This document shows positions 48,902 to 57,654 of a DNA stretch of 64,000 nucleotides, piece by piece. Positions within the stretch are counted from its first letter, which is position 1, and every line of letters begins with the position of its first letter. The translations under genes were made by a program, and so were the position numbers. The notes beneath the pieces are model-generated. The model was not told the origin of the DNA. It made no database searches and worked only from the letters and a program-made list of their open reading frames with translations. This DNA comes from Dryocola boscaweniae (GTDB taxonomy: Bacteria; Pseudomonadota; Gammaproteobacteria; Enterobacterales; Enterobacteriaceae): the NCBI RefSeq assembly GCF_025215095.1, contig NZ_JALHAP010000071.1, positions 1 through 64,000 on the forward strand, in the 5' to 3' direction.

Positions 48902-49056
48902 GCATAACGGCCAGCACATTGAAGGCGTGCATTTTGTGCGGCTTTTGCCGCAAGTCGGTCTAAAAACAGGCAACTAAACAAAGCAGCGGTTGACGAGCCA
49001 GGCCGATTTTCTTACCCTTTTACACCGCAGTTACGTCCGTAACTGTTTCCTGAAAA

Positions 49057-49132
49057 GCCGATATAGCTCAGTTGGTAGAGCAGCGCATTCGTAATGCGAA
49101 GGTCGTAGGTTCGACTCCTATTATCGGCACCA
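49057..49132 (+). tRNA. thrW: tRNA-Thr (CGT)
   Basis: A 76-base cloverleaf starting GCCGATATAGCTCAG and ending TATCGGCACCA. The anticodon CGT is at 49090-49092. It is the thrW gene next to proA in E. coli, a common integration point for prophages. A TTGACG box at 48990-48995 may be its -35 element. Confidence 0.96.
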
Positions 49133-49146
49133 TTTAATTTAATTAA

Positions 49147-49418
49147 TTACCTCACTTTCAAGTAAACCACATTCTCCTCTTGCGCCATATTTGTGATATT
49201 CCGGTTCAGAATCGTATCAATTTTGCCCGCGTGCTCTGTAAGCGGTTCGGCTGACAAATGCGCATAGCGTTGGACCCTCTCAAGCATCCCCATCCACCCA
49301 TTTCTTTTAGCGCCAGCACAGAAACACTCGATTGCACCAACCAGCTTGCCCATATGTGCCGAAGGTCATGGAAACGGAAGTTAGTTATACCAGCGCGTTT
49401 AAGCGCACCTTTCCATGC
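49147..49418 (-). pseudogene. Lambdoid tyrosine integrase, C-terminal remnant
   Basis: The minus strand encodes the C-terminal part of a phage tyrosine recombinase: AWKGALKRAGI, then FRFHDLRHIWASWLVQ (catalytic box with His and Arg) and ALKEMGGW. A frameshift near 49290 follows, then LERVQRYAHLSAEPLTEHA with the catalytic Tyr and the normal end. The 5' two thirds are gone. The stop lies only 14 bases from tRNA-Thr, as expected for an integrase beside its attachment site. Confidence 0.85.
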
Positions 49419-49632
49419 AGGAGAAGGTAACAGGGCATGGCTTCCGCCACACAATGAGTACGAACTTGCATGAGGAAGGATTCAACACAGCATGGATTGA
49501 GACGCCGCTTACACATCTTGATAAGAATGCGATTCGTGGGATTTACAGCCGTGCGCAGTATTGAAGGGGAGAAAGAAAATGATGCAGTGGTATGCAGCTT
49601 ATATCGGTAGAATTGACAGCCTGAGCTCATGA
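49418..49632 (+). pseudogene. P4-type integrase, C-terminal remnant
   Basis: Starting at the same few bases where the other remnant ends, the plus strand encodes EKVTGHGFRHTMSTNLHEEG and IETPLTHLDKNAIRGIYSRAQY, the C-terminal catalytic part of P4-type integrases. A missing T at 49560-49562 creates a TGA; the next frame continues LKGRKKMMQWYAAYIGRID to a stop at 49632. The N-terminal part is missing. Confidence 0.85.
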
Positions 49633-49660
49633 ATGCCTGATCCCACGTCTCCCTTTTTCC

Positions 49661-51022
49661 TCAGGCATTAGCATGCAAGATTTCTAACTGCTTAATGATA
49701 GCCGTGGCGACGAATTCAGCAGCGCCACGGGCGAACGGCGAGCTTCTGGCTTCATAAGTGAACCGGTCATAACTTTGTGCATCCGGCATATATTTAGCTG
49801 AGCCATTCACCATGGTTGAAACAAAAGTATGCTGGAATGGTGAATGTTCCCGGATGTACGTAGCGGTTATGGCTGAAAGTTCGGGCTGTAATCCAATCCA
49901 GATGATGTTTCCCATTTGCATCAGTGTCACCGGTACCTTGATATTTCCCGCAGGTTGATAGCGGAAAGTTGTCACTGGCCCCTTCGGCGCATTTTCGGGA
50001 GAGAAATTGAGAGCCGGAACGGGTATCTGATCGCGGACCATCTGTAATCTGGTGGGTGTTGAAGTGGTGATGGTATCCAGCACTTTCATTACTTCACGAC
50101 CAAGGCGGGTAGCTAGCTGGTGCAACAATTCAAATGCATCCACATGATTACTGATGCGTGACGCGCTTCCGTTGTCATTCACTACAGTTTGCATGGCTTG
50201 AAAGATCGGCGCCTGATCGCCTGCGGCGCCTACCAGGAATAATGCCACCATATCGGCAGCGGCATGTTCCTCTATATAACGTGCCGTCGAGCCAGCCAGA
50301 TCGGCAGAAATTTTTTTACCCTCTGACGTTGGCTGAAAATCCTCAGTGACGGAAGATTGTACGGCATAGTTAAACAGGACCGCCAGCGGTTGGCCTTGCT
50401 GATTATCAATCCGGACAACGCCCACAAAAGGATCGGCAAATCCATCGGCATTTATCCCCAGCCACCACCCTTTTTCTCCTGGCTGGTCGCGACTGATATT
50501 CACCTGACAGGATCCTGAACCAAAGCCGATGCGAGCCGGTTGTAAGTGGTCTGTCGCCTGCGTCACGGCAGTTAACAGAGCGTTTTTAAAGCGGTTGAGC
50601 ATGTCCTGATTCTGAACTTTACTCGTGCCTGGCGGAATATGTGCTGACGGGAAAACATGCGGAGCAGAGAAGGTATGGCTGGCACAGACCAGAATATTTT
50701 CTACCGGAGCGTGAGTCTTCTCCTGAATGAGCACTTTCATGTCATCGATCATTTCATCAGACAGGGAGGTCAGTTCAACCACTACGAAGCAGAATCGGGT
50801 CCGGGCATGCTCCAGCAACAGTGCACGCACCCCGAGCAGGTCATGCTGGCCGGAAAAACCATCCACCGGCCAGTTCATACCCTCGAAGGTCACCCATGCT
50901 TTTCCTGCTCCGGCTCTGAATGAAGGCTCAACGTTGCCCTCCGCGCTATAGCTAAGCTGGGTGAGAAACGCCGTCGCCGCAGCTCCCAGCGCGGTCAATA
51001 AGAATGCCCGTCGTGTCTGCAT
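49661..51022 (-). CDS. Tat-exported neutral/alkaline ceramidase-like hydrolase
   Basis: 453 residues. The N terminus TRRAFLLTALGAAATAFL is a twin-arginine type signal. The body resembles the neutral/alkaline non-lysosomal ceramidase superfamily: FRAGAGKAWVTF, VVVELTSLSDEM, CASHTFSAPHVFP (metal His pattern), and LFLVGAAGDQAPI. Real substrate unknown; amide-linked lipids or other amides are possible. It is four bases downstream of the methyltransferase and so probably co-transcribed with it, both divergent from tetR. Confidence 0.72.
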   Translation of the reverse strand: MQTRRAFLLTALGAAATAFLTQLSYSAEGNVEPSFRAGAGKAWVTFEGMNWPVDGFSGQHDLLGVRALLLEHARTRFCFVVVELTSLSDEMIDDMKVLIQEKTHAPVENILVCASHTFSAPHVFPSAHIPPGTSKVQNQDMLNRFKNALLTAVTQATDHLQPARIGFGSGSCQVNISRDQPGEKGWWLGINADGFADPFVGVVRIDNQQGQPLAVLFNYAVQSSVTEDFQPTSEGKKISADLAGSTARYIEEHAAADMVALFLVGAAGDQAPIFQAMQTVVNDNGSASRISNHVDAFELLHQLATRLGREVMKVLDTITTSTPTRLQMVRDQIPVPALNFSPENAPKGPVTTFRYQPAGNIKVPVTLMQMGNIIWIGLQPELSAITATYIREHSPFQHTFVSTMVNGSAKYMPDAQSYDRFTYEARSSPFARGAAEFVATAIIKQLEILHANA

Positions 51023-51026
51023 ATTG

Positions 51027-51674
51027 TTATCTGACTTTCACCGCCAGTTCAGTCCCGCGCTTGATAGGCAGCGTCACCGAAATAAATCCATTCTCCGGGG
51101 CCCGGATCCACGCAAGGAAATCGGGTTCGGCATTGTCATTGAGCACATATCCGCCGATCCGTAACTGAGGAGCAACAACCTCAATGACCTGACGTGCCAG
51201 GGTCGGTCCGTCAGCCAGGGGCCAGCCGTCAATCAGCACAAAATCGACAGGTCCGCCGATGTCCTTTAGCGTCTCCCTTGCGTCACCGATACGAATGTCG
51301 ACATAGTCTGACAGCCCGGCTTCTGTCAGATTACGGCGCGCGGTTTGCGCCTTGGCGGCAACCAGTTCAGCACCAATAACCTGGCCACCGCCATTGTCCC
51401 GCATGGCGGCAGCAAAATAGACGGCAGACATACCGATTGATGTGGCAAAATCAACAACGCGCGTGGCATTTATTGCCCGGCAGAGCAGATAAATCAGATC
51501 CCCTTGTTCGGGGTGAATAGAGAAACCATAATCGGCAAACTTTTCGGGATCATGGGGATGAGGACCGCTAAACGCTTCCGCAGTTGGGCGTTTACGCTCC
51601 GCATTCATGCGTTCCAGCACCTGCAGTATTTGTGGGTCACGAATGGGAGAGGGCGCTGTGGTTGATTGATTCAT
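51027..51674 (-). CDS. SAM-dependent O-methyltransferase
   Basis: A 215-residue class I methyltransferase of the catechol/caffeoyl-CoA type. Motif I is VVDFATSIGMSAVYFA, then VIGAELVAAKAQTARRNL and VDFVLIDGWPLA, where the Asp normally binds metal. It probably methylates a small phenolic or hydroxylated compound; the substrate is not deducible. First gene of a two-gene unit with the ceramidase-like hydrolase, and divergent from the TetR regulator across a 151-base region containing a palindrome. Confidence 0.78.
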   Translation of the reverse strand: MNQSTTAPSPIRDPQILQVLERMNAERKRPTAEAFSGPHPHDPEKFADYGFSIHPEQGDLIYLLCRAINATRVVDFATSIGMSAVYFAAAMRDNGGGQVIGAELVAAKAQTARRNLTEAGLSDYVDIRIGDARETLKDIGGPVDFVLIDGWPLADGPTLARQVIEVVAPQLRIGGYVLNDNAEPDFLAWIRAPENGFISVTLPIKRGTELAVKVR

Positions 51675-51771
51675 GGTGATCCTTTCTGTTCAGTATCGAG
51701 CGAGGTTGACATCACGCTGTTGCTGGCGTGGTAGTCAGGATACGTAGATAATCATCTTTATCCATTATATG

Positions 51772-51788
51772 GTACCAGTCAAGTACCT
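51772..51788. promoter_or_regulatory. Candidate TetR operator, methyltransferase/tetR region
   Basis: GGTAC-CAGTCAA-GTACC is an inverted repeat with a 7-base spacer, 38 bases before the tetR start. The same arms and spacing recur before the esterase at 54153-54179 (GGTAC-CGAATAA-GTACC). Confidence 0.65.
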
Positions 51789-51825
51789 TAAATTTATCAA
51801 CCGTTACTTTTAAAAAGGAGGCCCT

Positions 51826-52494
51826 ATGAGCAAAGCAGAAAACTTACCGACTGTAAGGCGGGGACGGCCAAAAGTCGTCGAGTATGAAGATCGACGGAAA
51901 GCTATTGTCCAGGGAGCTTATAGTGCCTTTCTTGAGCTTGGGTTCGCGCAGACCACTACAGCTGAAGTTGCCCGCCGCGCCAGTGTGTCAAAGCGTGCCA
52001 TTTATGAGGTTTTTGCCAATAAGAAGGATCTCTTCGCCACCGTTATCAAAGAGTATCGTTACCTTTTTATGGATCTCCCACGTCCGGAAGGCGAAACATT
52101 ATCGCTGGAGGAAACATTGTTTCGCATTTTCCGCCTGGATATCAGCGAGAATGAAGCGCTGGCAAGGGAAGCTATTCTCAAATTAATGACGCGAGAATCG
52201 GTATTTTTTCCTGAACTATCTGACTATCTGTATGAAAGCAAGGCTATTCATTCCCGGGAAATGTTGATGGAATGGCTTGAAAGCGAGCACGAAAAAGGCA
52301 AACTTACCGTTGAAGACAGCGGCATTTGTGCGGGCATGCTGATGGATATTGTTTTTGGCGCACTGATCCCGCGCAAATGGGTGTCAGAAATAGAAGGGAA
52401 GCCGCAGCTAGATGCAGAAGGGCGCAGGCATCAACTGGAAGTGATTAAAAAAAGAATACGTATGGTCCTGCGAGGCATTAACCCCACAGCATAA
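51826..52494 (+). CDS. TetR-family transcriptional regulator
   Basis: A 222-residue TetR-type repressor. The helix-turn-helix is ALFELG-like AFLELGFAQTTTAEVARRASVSKRAIYEVFANKKDLFATVI (about residues 27-65); the ligand domain has a C-terminal TetR_C-like pattern. AAAAAGGAGG precedes ATG 51826. It is divergent from the methyltransferase/hydrolase pair and probably represses it through the nearby palindrome. The region 52495-52693 after it holds no gene that I recognise, only a GAGAC-AAGT-GTCTC repeat at 52511-52524. Confidence 0.86.
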   Translation: MSKAENLPTVRRGRPKVVEYEDRRKAIVQGAYSAFLELGFAQTTTAEVARRASVSKRAIYEVFANKKDLFATVIKEYRYLFMDLPRPEGETLSLEETLFRIFRLDISENEALAREAILKLMTRESVFFPELSDYLYESKAIHSREMLMEWLESEHEKGKLTVEDSGICAGMLMDIVFGALIPRKWVSEIEGKPQLDAEGRRHQLEVIKKRIRMVLRGINPTA

Positions 52495-52693
52495 TCAATA
52501 TTGGCGAGACAAGTGTCTCAGTGAGCCCAAAAGACACCGTATTTATGCATACGGCGACTTTTAGCCGAGACCGTGGCGGAATATCAGGCGATTCCTGCTG
52601 AGCATTGGTCATAGGTTGCCTTGTAACTCGCATCATCCACCTTAAACAGCGCCTGACCGGCGCTCTGTTTTAAATAGTGATTAACGGGGGAGG

Positions 52694-54028
52694 TTATCGG
52701 TGCTGCCGGAACAACCATTCCCGCACTGGCTCAATGGTATAAGCAATACGCCAGGTATTACGGTGCCCACTGGCACCTTCCGTTGTCTGACCGGGGGGAA
52801 TGACGGTACCTTTGCGGAAGGTAACGTAGTTGATAGGGCTGCCTTCGGCAGCCATTTTATCGAAGGCTGCGCGGAATTCTTCCGCTGACCAGGTTCCGTT
52901 CCAGGTCGCCCGACTTATCTTCGCCCCTTCTTTTTCCAGCCTGGCGGTGATGGCATTTTGTCCCGGCCACGCCTTGTTATCGTCCTGCGACACCAGAATC
53001 CACAATTTTTGATGGGCAAGCGGTTTTACCAGCGTTGGATCCCACTGTCCGGCCACCAAAAAAGATGCGGCGAAGAAATCCGGATACTTGATGTCCATTG
53101 CGATGGACATCATGCAACCGCCGGACTGACCAGTGGTATACAGGCGTTTCTGATCAATATTGTATTGCGCTGACAGCACACGAATAAGGTCGATGGTGGT
53201 ATCCAGCATGCTGGAGGTTTGTGAGTTGTCGTCAGCAATAATTTCGGCATATTGGGGCGCAAGGACAAAGCACGGGCGTCGGGCTTGATCTTGCGGGCTG
53301 GCCCAAACCACCGCGCCCAGTCCCTGATACAGGGTGGTGCGTGTTACGTCGCTGGTCGCGCCAGCATCATGCATGAACAGCACCAGCGGCCAAGCTTGCT
53401 TCTTATCATAACCTTTTGGTACGAACAGGTTATAGCGCAACATCTTTCCCGTTTTGGGGTCATGGAATTCCAGGCTCTGAAACTCGTCAACGACGGGATT
53501 CTTGACCTGAGTGGTTTTCAGAGCAAATTGACTCGCGGGCAGGGTATGGCCATTGCTCATTGTCAGTGCGTTTGATTGCACAATACTGGCCTGGGGACGG
53601 CGGTAAACTGTGTCATACGGCGGGACATCACCGGCGTTACCCGGACCGCTGCCAGCAGAAGGTTGCGTCCGGTTAGCGTTTTCCGACTGAACTTTTTCGG
53701 CAAGCAGAGCGTTATCATCCGTTGGTGATAATGTCACAATAACAAAACGGCCCGCTTCGGCCTTATCAACAGGATCTGCTGAGGTGCTGGTAAAGACTCC
53801 CGTAACGGTCCGGCCAGCGACGCGGAAACTGTCGGCACTGAGCTGAGCATTTTTTAGCGGCGTATCATATTCCACGGCGACAGCCGCCAGGCGGATACCA
53901 TCGCCAGCAACCTGAGTGACGGCGATGGCGTTTCTGGCAGGCGTGATAGCGTCTTTTGCAAAACCGGGCGCACCGATCGCCAGAAGCGAGCCAGCGCTTA
54001 TGATCAAAAATTCCCGACGTGATGGCAT
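52694..54028 (-). CDS. Tat-exported PHB-depolymerase/prolyl-oligopeptidase-like esterase
   Basis: 444 residues. The N terminus SRREFLIISAGSLLAIG is a classic Tat signal (S-R-R-x-F-L). An N-terminal domain of about 180 residues precedes an alpha/beta-hydrolase: LVLFMHDAGA (oxyanion region), TTGQSGGCMMSIA (nucleophile Ser in GxSxG), SQDDNKAWPGQ and GASGHRNTWRIAY (catalytic His). It probably cleaves an ester or peptide outside the cytoplasm. A perfect 10-bp inverted repeat shared with the tetR promoter lies about 125-150 bases upstream. Confidence 0.78.
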   Translation of the reverse strand: MPSRREFLIISAGSLLAIGAPGFAKDAITPARNAIAVTQVAGDGIRLAAVAVEYDTPLKNAQLSADSFRVAGRTVTGVFTSTSADPVDKAEAGRFVIVTLSPTDDNALLAEKVQSENANRTQPSAGSGPGNAGDVPPYDTVYRRPQASIVQSNALTMSNGHTLPASQFALKTTQVKNPVVDEFQSLEFHDPKTGKMLRYNLFVPKGYDKKQAWPLVLFMHDAGATSDVTRTTLYQGLGAVVWASPQDQARRPCFVLAPQYAEIIADDNSQTSSMLDTTIDLIRVLSAQYNIDQKRLYTTGQSGGCMMSIAMDIKYPDFFAASFLVAGQWDPTLVKPLAHQKLWILVSQDDNKAWPGQNAITARLEKEGAKISRATWNGTWSAEEFRAAFDKMAAEGSPINYVTFRKGTVIPPGQTTEGASGHRNTWRIAYTIEPVREWLFRQHR

Positions 54029-54152
54029 GTTGTTTTCCTCATTTCCCGAAATTTCTTCTGCTTTATACGTTACACATGAATACTCAGACCAAAGCTATCG
54101 CCGAAGTTTTGCTGTACATATAAACAATAATCTTGCTACAGACCGCCTTTTA

Positions 54153-54179
54153 AATACGGTACCGAATAAGTACCGTATT
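54153..54179. promoter_or_regulatory. Candidate TetR operator before the esterase
   Basis: AATACGGTAC-CGAATAA-GTACCGTATT is a perfect 10-bp inverted repeat with 7-base spacer. It lies upstream of the esterase, in the region 54029-54674 that otherwise holds no intact gene. Confidence 0.65.
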
Positions 54180-54459
54180 GCGTTGAGGAATGGTTGTCAA
54201 ACATAAACGGCGTTAACGTAGCGTAAAGCGAGACGTTAGCGCTCAGACATAGGGCTGCCTTATGGATTTTTCTATGGGCTTAGCTCAACTAACGGGTAAA
54301 GGTGGCGCTGGACGGTAATAAGCTTGCCTGATATTGAGAGAAATTAAGGGAATCGTACAGACGCAGTTACACAGCCAATATGAAGGTACTGCAAATATAT
54401 TCAGGGTAAGCATGGGAGAATAACGTTAAAAAATACTGCTTAAGTTACCTATTGTGATC

Positions 54460-54640
54460 GACGTATCAATCACGCCGATCTTTAATGTTACCTATGCGGT
54501 AAAAGAACAAGTCACTGAGTGGCAGAATCGTTCTCTGGATGCGTTGTTTATATTGTCTGTATTGTGTAAAAGTTCGCGGCAGCGTCATTAACAAAGCCGT
54601 CGCCAGTGGGCTGAAAGCCGTGTACCAGGCCCCAACAAAT
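54460..54640 (+). pseudogene. IS256-family transposase fragment
   Basis: Translation in shifting frames gives DVSITPIFNVTYAVKEQVTEWQNRSLDAL, then CVKVRGSVINKAV, then LKAVYQAPTNE. These are separate pieces of the Mutator/IS256 transposase in correct order. At least one frameshift (near 54560) and an internal deletion have occurred. No terminal repeats are visible. The preceding 54180-54459 shows nothing that I recognise. Confidence 0.7.
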
Positions 54641-54668
54641 GAAAAAAGAGCAGATTTCTCTCTGCTCC
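54641..54668 (-). terminator. Terminator of the sugar/nucleoside operon
   Basis: On the minus strand GAGCAGA and TCTGCTC pair around a 6-base loop followed by six T. It lies just after the nucleoside hydrolase stop and marks the end of the long operon. Confidence 0.85.
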
Positions 54669-54674
54669 TTTATT

Positions 54675-55643
54675 TCATTCGACTATGATCCGCACGATAT
54701 CCTGAACGATTTTCTGTCCGTCAATATGGGTACAGACTCGCACATTGTCTGGCATATCACGCTGGGGCACTGTTTGCCCGATAGTGAGTTTTCCCTGGGT
54801 TTCGATACCGATAGACATCTCTTTAAATACACCGATCGACCTGTCGGCAGCTACCGCCACGGCCAGTGGATCGTAAAGCACGCAGCCTTCCGACCAGTCG
54901 AACATCGGCGCATCGAAATAGCAGGCGCATACCTGTTTAAACAACAGGGTCAGAGGCATTTCATCGCTCAGTCCCTGCAGATGTTCTCTGGTCAGCACCA
55001 GCCCCGTCGCCGCATTGGTTACGTCGAGACTCACCATCGTAAGCGGGATACCTGAGCGGAAAACGATGTCCGCAGCCTGTGGGTCAAACCAGATATTGCA
55101 CTCTGCCACCGGCGTGATATTGCCGCGTCCCCAGGTTGCGTCAAGCCCCAAAGCCCCCGCCATCATCACCACTTCTTTAATTAGCGGGGCAATATCTGGC
55201 GCCTTGATCAGCGCCAGCGCCAGGTTGCTCTGCGCGCCAATACACACCAGGCTAATCTCACCAGGATACTGACGCACCAAATCGATAATTAGCTCGCTCG
55301 CGTGCTGGCCGCAGTGTGAATCATCCGCATCCGGCAGCACAATGCTGCCTTCACGTCCGCGAGGCCCTTCATAGGCCTTTTGCAGCAGTTCCGGCAGCGT
55401 GCCGCTCATCGGAACGCCCTGACCAACGGCTACCGGAATATCGGCACGTCCCGCCACTTGTAAAATATGGGTGGCGCAGCGCGCGCCCAGCAGAGGAGGG
55501 CAGTTGCCAAATACGGTAGTGACCGCCATCAGCTCCAGACGTGGATCTTTCAGCGCCAGAATAATGGCGATGGGATCGTCGGCGTCGGTGCCCGGAATGC
55601 CGATCGCCGGGTCGGTATCAATGATGATTTTACGTGCGCTCAC
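54675..55643 (-). CDS. Inosine-uridine-type nucleoside hydrolase
   Basis: 322 residues. The N-terminal Ca-binding motif is IIIDTDPAIGIPGTDADDPIAI, a longer loop than the usual DTDPGxDDA. The final Asp of the site is in CVLYDPLAVAVAA. This family splits N-glycosidic bonds of nucleosides into base plus sugar. The start is a GTG at 55643 with GGAG upstream. Last gene of the operon, 12 bases after a sugar-binding protein; it suggests the imported compound is a nucleoside or similar glycoside. Confidence 0.84.
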   Translation of the reverse strand: MSARKIIIDTDPAIGIPGTDADDPIAIILALKDPRLELMAVTTVFGNCPPLLGARCATHILQVAGRADIPVAVGQGVPMSGTLPELLQKAYEGPRGREGSIVLPDADDSHCGQHASELIIDLVRQYPGEISLVCIGAQSNLALALIKAPDIAPLIKEVVMMAGALGLDATWGRGNITPVAECNIWFDPQAADIVFRSGIPLTMVSLDVTNAATGLVLTREHLQGLSDEMPLTLLFKQVCACYFDAPMFDWSEGCVLYDPLAVAVAADRSIGVFKEMSIGIETQGKLTIGQTVPQRDMPDNVRVCTHIDGQKIVQDIVRIIVE

Positions 55644-55655
55644 GGTAGTCTCCTT

Positions 55656-56633
55656 TTACAGACCCATCTTGATCAGTTTCGGCAAATTATCTTTACCCAG
55701 GCTCTCCAGATTCTGGCCGTATATTGTATGGTTCGTCGCATCGACTTGTATTTTTCCCATACCTTCAATTTCGGTCCCCTCGGTGATGGGTTTGTTTTCC
55801 GCCACCATTTTACCGATGCGGACGAATAGCTCGCCTGCGGTCATCGGGTTCCAGATATAGCCGCCTTTGATATCACCGCTACGCACCAGGGACGCAGCCT
55901 GGCTGGGGCTGTATGCGCCCACCACACACACTTTATCTTTGGCATTGCGACGCTGAACCGCACGCCCGGCTCCCACCGGACCAGGAGAGCCGAAGGCCAT
56001 CATGCCTTTGAAATCAGGGTACTTGCTCATCATTTCGTTAGTCACCCGCATGGAGTCATCCACCGACTCACCGGTGCCAAACAGATCGCCAACCTGCTGC
56101 ATTTTCGGGTAGTGCGCTTTCTGGTAATCAATCGCCGACTGTGCCCACTGGCGATGCAGCGGAATGGTCAGGCTGCCGACAATAATCGAATACTGGCCCT
56201 GTTCTTTCATGCATTCGGCCATTAACTGCATATGTCTTTCACCGAAGGTTTTGGCATCTACCAGTTCGAAGTCCCAGTCGGCATATTTCTGCTCCGGGGA
56301 TTCATGCACGATCACTTTGATGCCCGCGTCTTTGGCTTTTTTCAAAACCGGCTCGAGCGCCGCTGGATCGACCGGCACTACCCCAATGATATCCACCTTC
56401 TGCGCGATCAGATCTTCAATGGCTTTCACCTGTTGGGCCGGGTCCTGCGCTGTCGGCCCTACCTGCCAGGCATTGATGCCTTCTTTCGCCGCTTCTTTTT
56501 TAATGCCTTCTTCCATGGAGTTAAACCAGGCGTTGCCGCCCACCTTAACCACCACGCCCATCTTCAACGGTTCGGCCGCCAGCGCATGCCCGCTAAGGGC
56601 GAGGGAGATAAGAACTGCTGCTATTTTTTGCAT
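55656..56633 (-). CDS. Periplasmic sugar-binding protein of an ABC importer (copy 1)
   Basis: 325 residues with a signal peptide (MQKIAAVLISLALSGHALAA). It belongs to the ribose/AI-2 type periplasmic-binding family: LKMGVVVKVGGNAWFNSMEEGIKKEA, DIIGVVPVDPAALEPVL and MMAFGSPGPVGAGRAV. It is clearly paralogous to the protein at 62792-63775, with long identical stretches, so the operon carries two receptors. It lies 49 bases after the ribokinase-like gene and just before the nucleoside hydrolase. Confidence 0.85.
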   Translation of the reverse strand: MQKIAAVLISLALSGHALAAEPLKMGVVVKVGGNAWFNSMEEGIKKEAAKEGINAWQVGPTAQDPAQQVKAIEDLIAQKVDIIGVVPVDPAALEPVLKKAKDAGIKVIVHESPEQKYADWDFELVDAKTFGERHMQLMAECMKEQGQYSIIVGSLTIPLHRQWAQSAIDYQKAHYPKMQQVGDLFGTGESVDDSMRVTNEMMSKYPDFKGMMAFGSPGPVGAGRAVQRRNAKDKVCVVGAYSPSQAASLVRSGDIKGGYIWNPMTAGELFVRIGKMVAENKPITEGTEIEGMGKIQVDATNHTIYGQNLESLGKDNLPKLIKMGL

Positions 56634-56682
56634 TGTGTGCTCCGTTATTGTTTGTATAGGGTACTGCGCTTAAAACCAGGTT

Positions 56683-57654
56683 CTACGAAGTGGCGGCGGC
56701 GGAAAGATTCAGTTCGCTGATTGCCAGTTCCGGGTATCGCTGCATACGTATCACCGCGTCGTCGTAACGTGGCATGGAGTTCGCCGCCCCGGCGCGCTCA
56801 ACGCATACCGAAGCGTAAGCCGAGGCGAACAGCGCCGCCTGTTCCAGCGGCTCCCCGGCGGCCAGACGCGCCGCCAGCGCGCCGTTGAAGGAATCTCCCG
56901 CGCCGGTGCTGTCGATGGGCTGTGCCGGATAGACGGGCACCAGCAGCATGCGCTCGCCGGTTGAGAGCAGCGCGCCCTGAATACCGAGGGTGATAATCAA
57001 CTGGCGCACGCCTTTGCCGTGCAGGATCTGCGCCGCCACCTGCGCCGAGGCAAAGTCGGTGACTTGGGTGTTGGTCAGTTGTCCGGCTTCGGTGCTGTTA
57101 GGGGTTAGCAGGTCAACATTACGCAAAAACGCGTCGCTCACCTTTTGCCAGGGGGCCGGGTTGACAATGACATAGGTCTTCGCCTGGCGGGCGTTATCCA
57201 CCATGCGCTGAATGGCGCTGAGGTTGTTTTCGAGTTGCACCAGCAAAATGTCAGCGGCCGCCACCGTCGGCTGACAGCGGTTCACCTCGGCGGCCGTGAC
57301 CGTCAGGTTGGCTCCGGGGTAAACCGAGATCATATTTTCGGCATTGTCACCGGCGACATAGATCATCGCGTTCCCGGTCGGTTTTTCCTTGCAGGTAAAT
57401 AGCGTGATGGCGTCAAAACCGGTCTTCTCCAGATGGCGACGGGCGAACTGACCGAAGTCGTCATTACCCACTTTGCCGATGTAATGTACTCTGGCGCCGG
57501 CACGCAGCGCAGCGGTGGCCTGATTGGAGCCTTTGCCGCCTGGCCCCATCATGCTGCTGTGCGCCACGAGCGATTCGCCGGGCTGCGGAAAGCGCGACAT
57601 TTTGGTGACAATGTCGAGATTGAACGAGCCAAACACGCAGACTTTGCCTTTCAT
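56683..57654 (-). CDS. Ribokinase-like PfkB carbohydrate kinase
   Basis: 323 residues with PfkB signatures GPGGKGSNQATAALRAG and DSTGAGDSFNGALAARLA. It resembles RbsK and most likely phosphorylates a free pentose or hexose released by the hydrolase. ATG 57654 lies behind GGGAGGGAAG and overlaps the stop of the ROK kinase gene (ATGA); an upstream ATG at 57702 would overlap further and is less likely. Confidence 0.84.
   Translation of the reverse strand: MKGKVCVFGSFNLDIVTKMSRFPQPGESLVAHSSMMGPGGKGSNQATAALRAGARVHYIGKVGNDDFGQFARRHLEKTGFDAITLFTCKEKPTGNAMIYVAGDNAENMISVYPGANLTVTAAEVNRCQPTVAAADILLVQLENNLSAIQRMVDNARQAKTYVIVNPAPWQKVSDAFLRNVDLLTPNSTEAGQLTNTQVTDFASAQVAAQILHGKGVRQLIITLGIQGALLSTGERMLLVPVYPAQPIDSTGAGDSFNGALAARLAAGEPLEQAALFASAYASVCVERAGAANSMPRYDDAVIRMQRYPELAISELNLSAAATS

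Noticed and set aside
49206..49454. Reading the integrase pieces as separate small genes
   Set aside because: Both frames are parts of one recombinase C terminus joined by a frameshift, and the first 12 codons belong to the other strand's remnant.
52495..52693. A remnant gene on the minus strand after tetR (about 52560-52650)
   Set aside because: A short readable stretch exists but I could not link it to any family, and it has an early stop.
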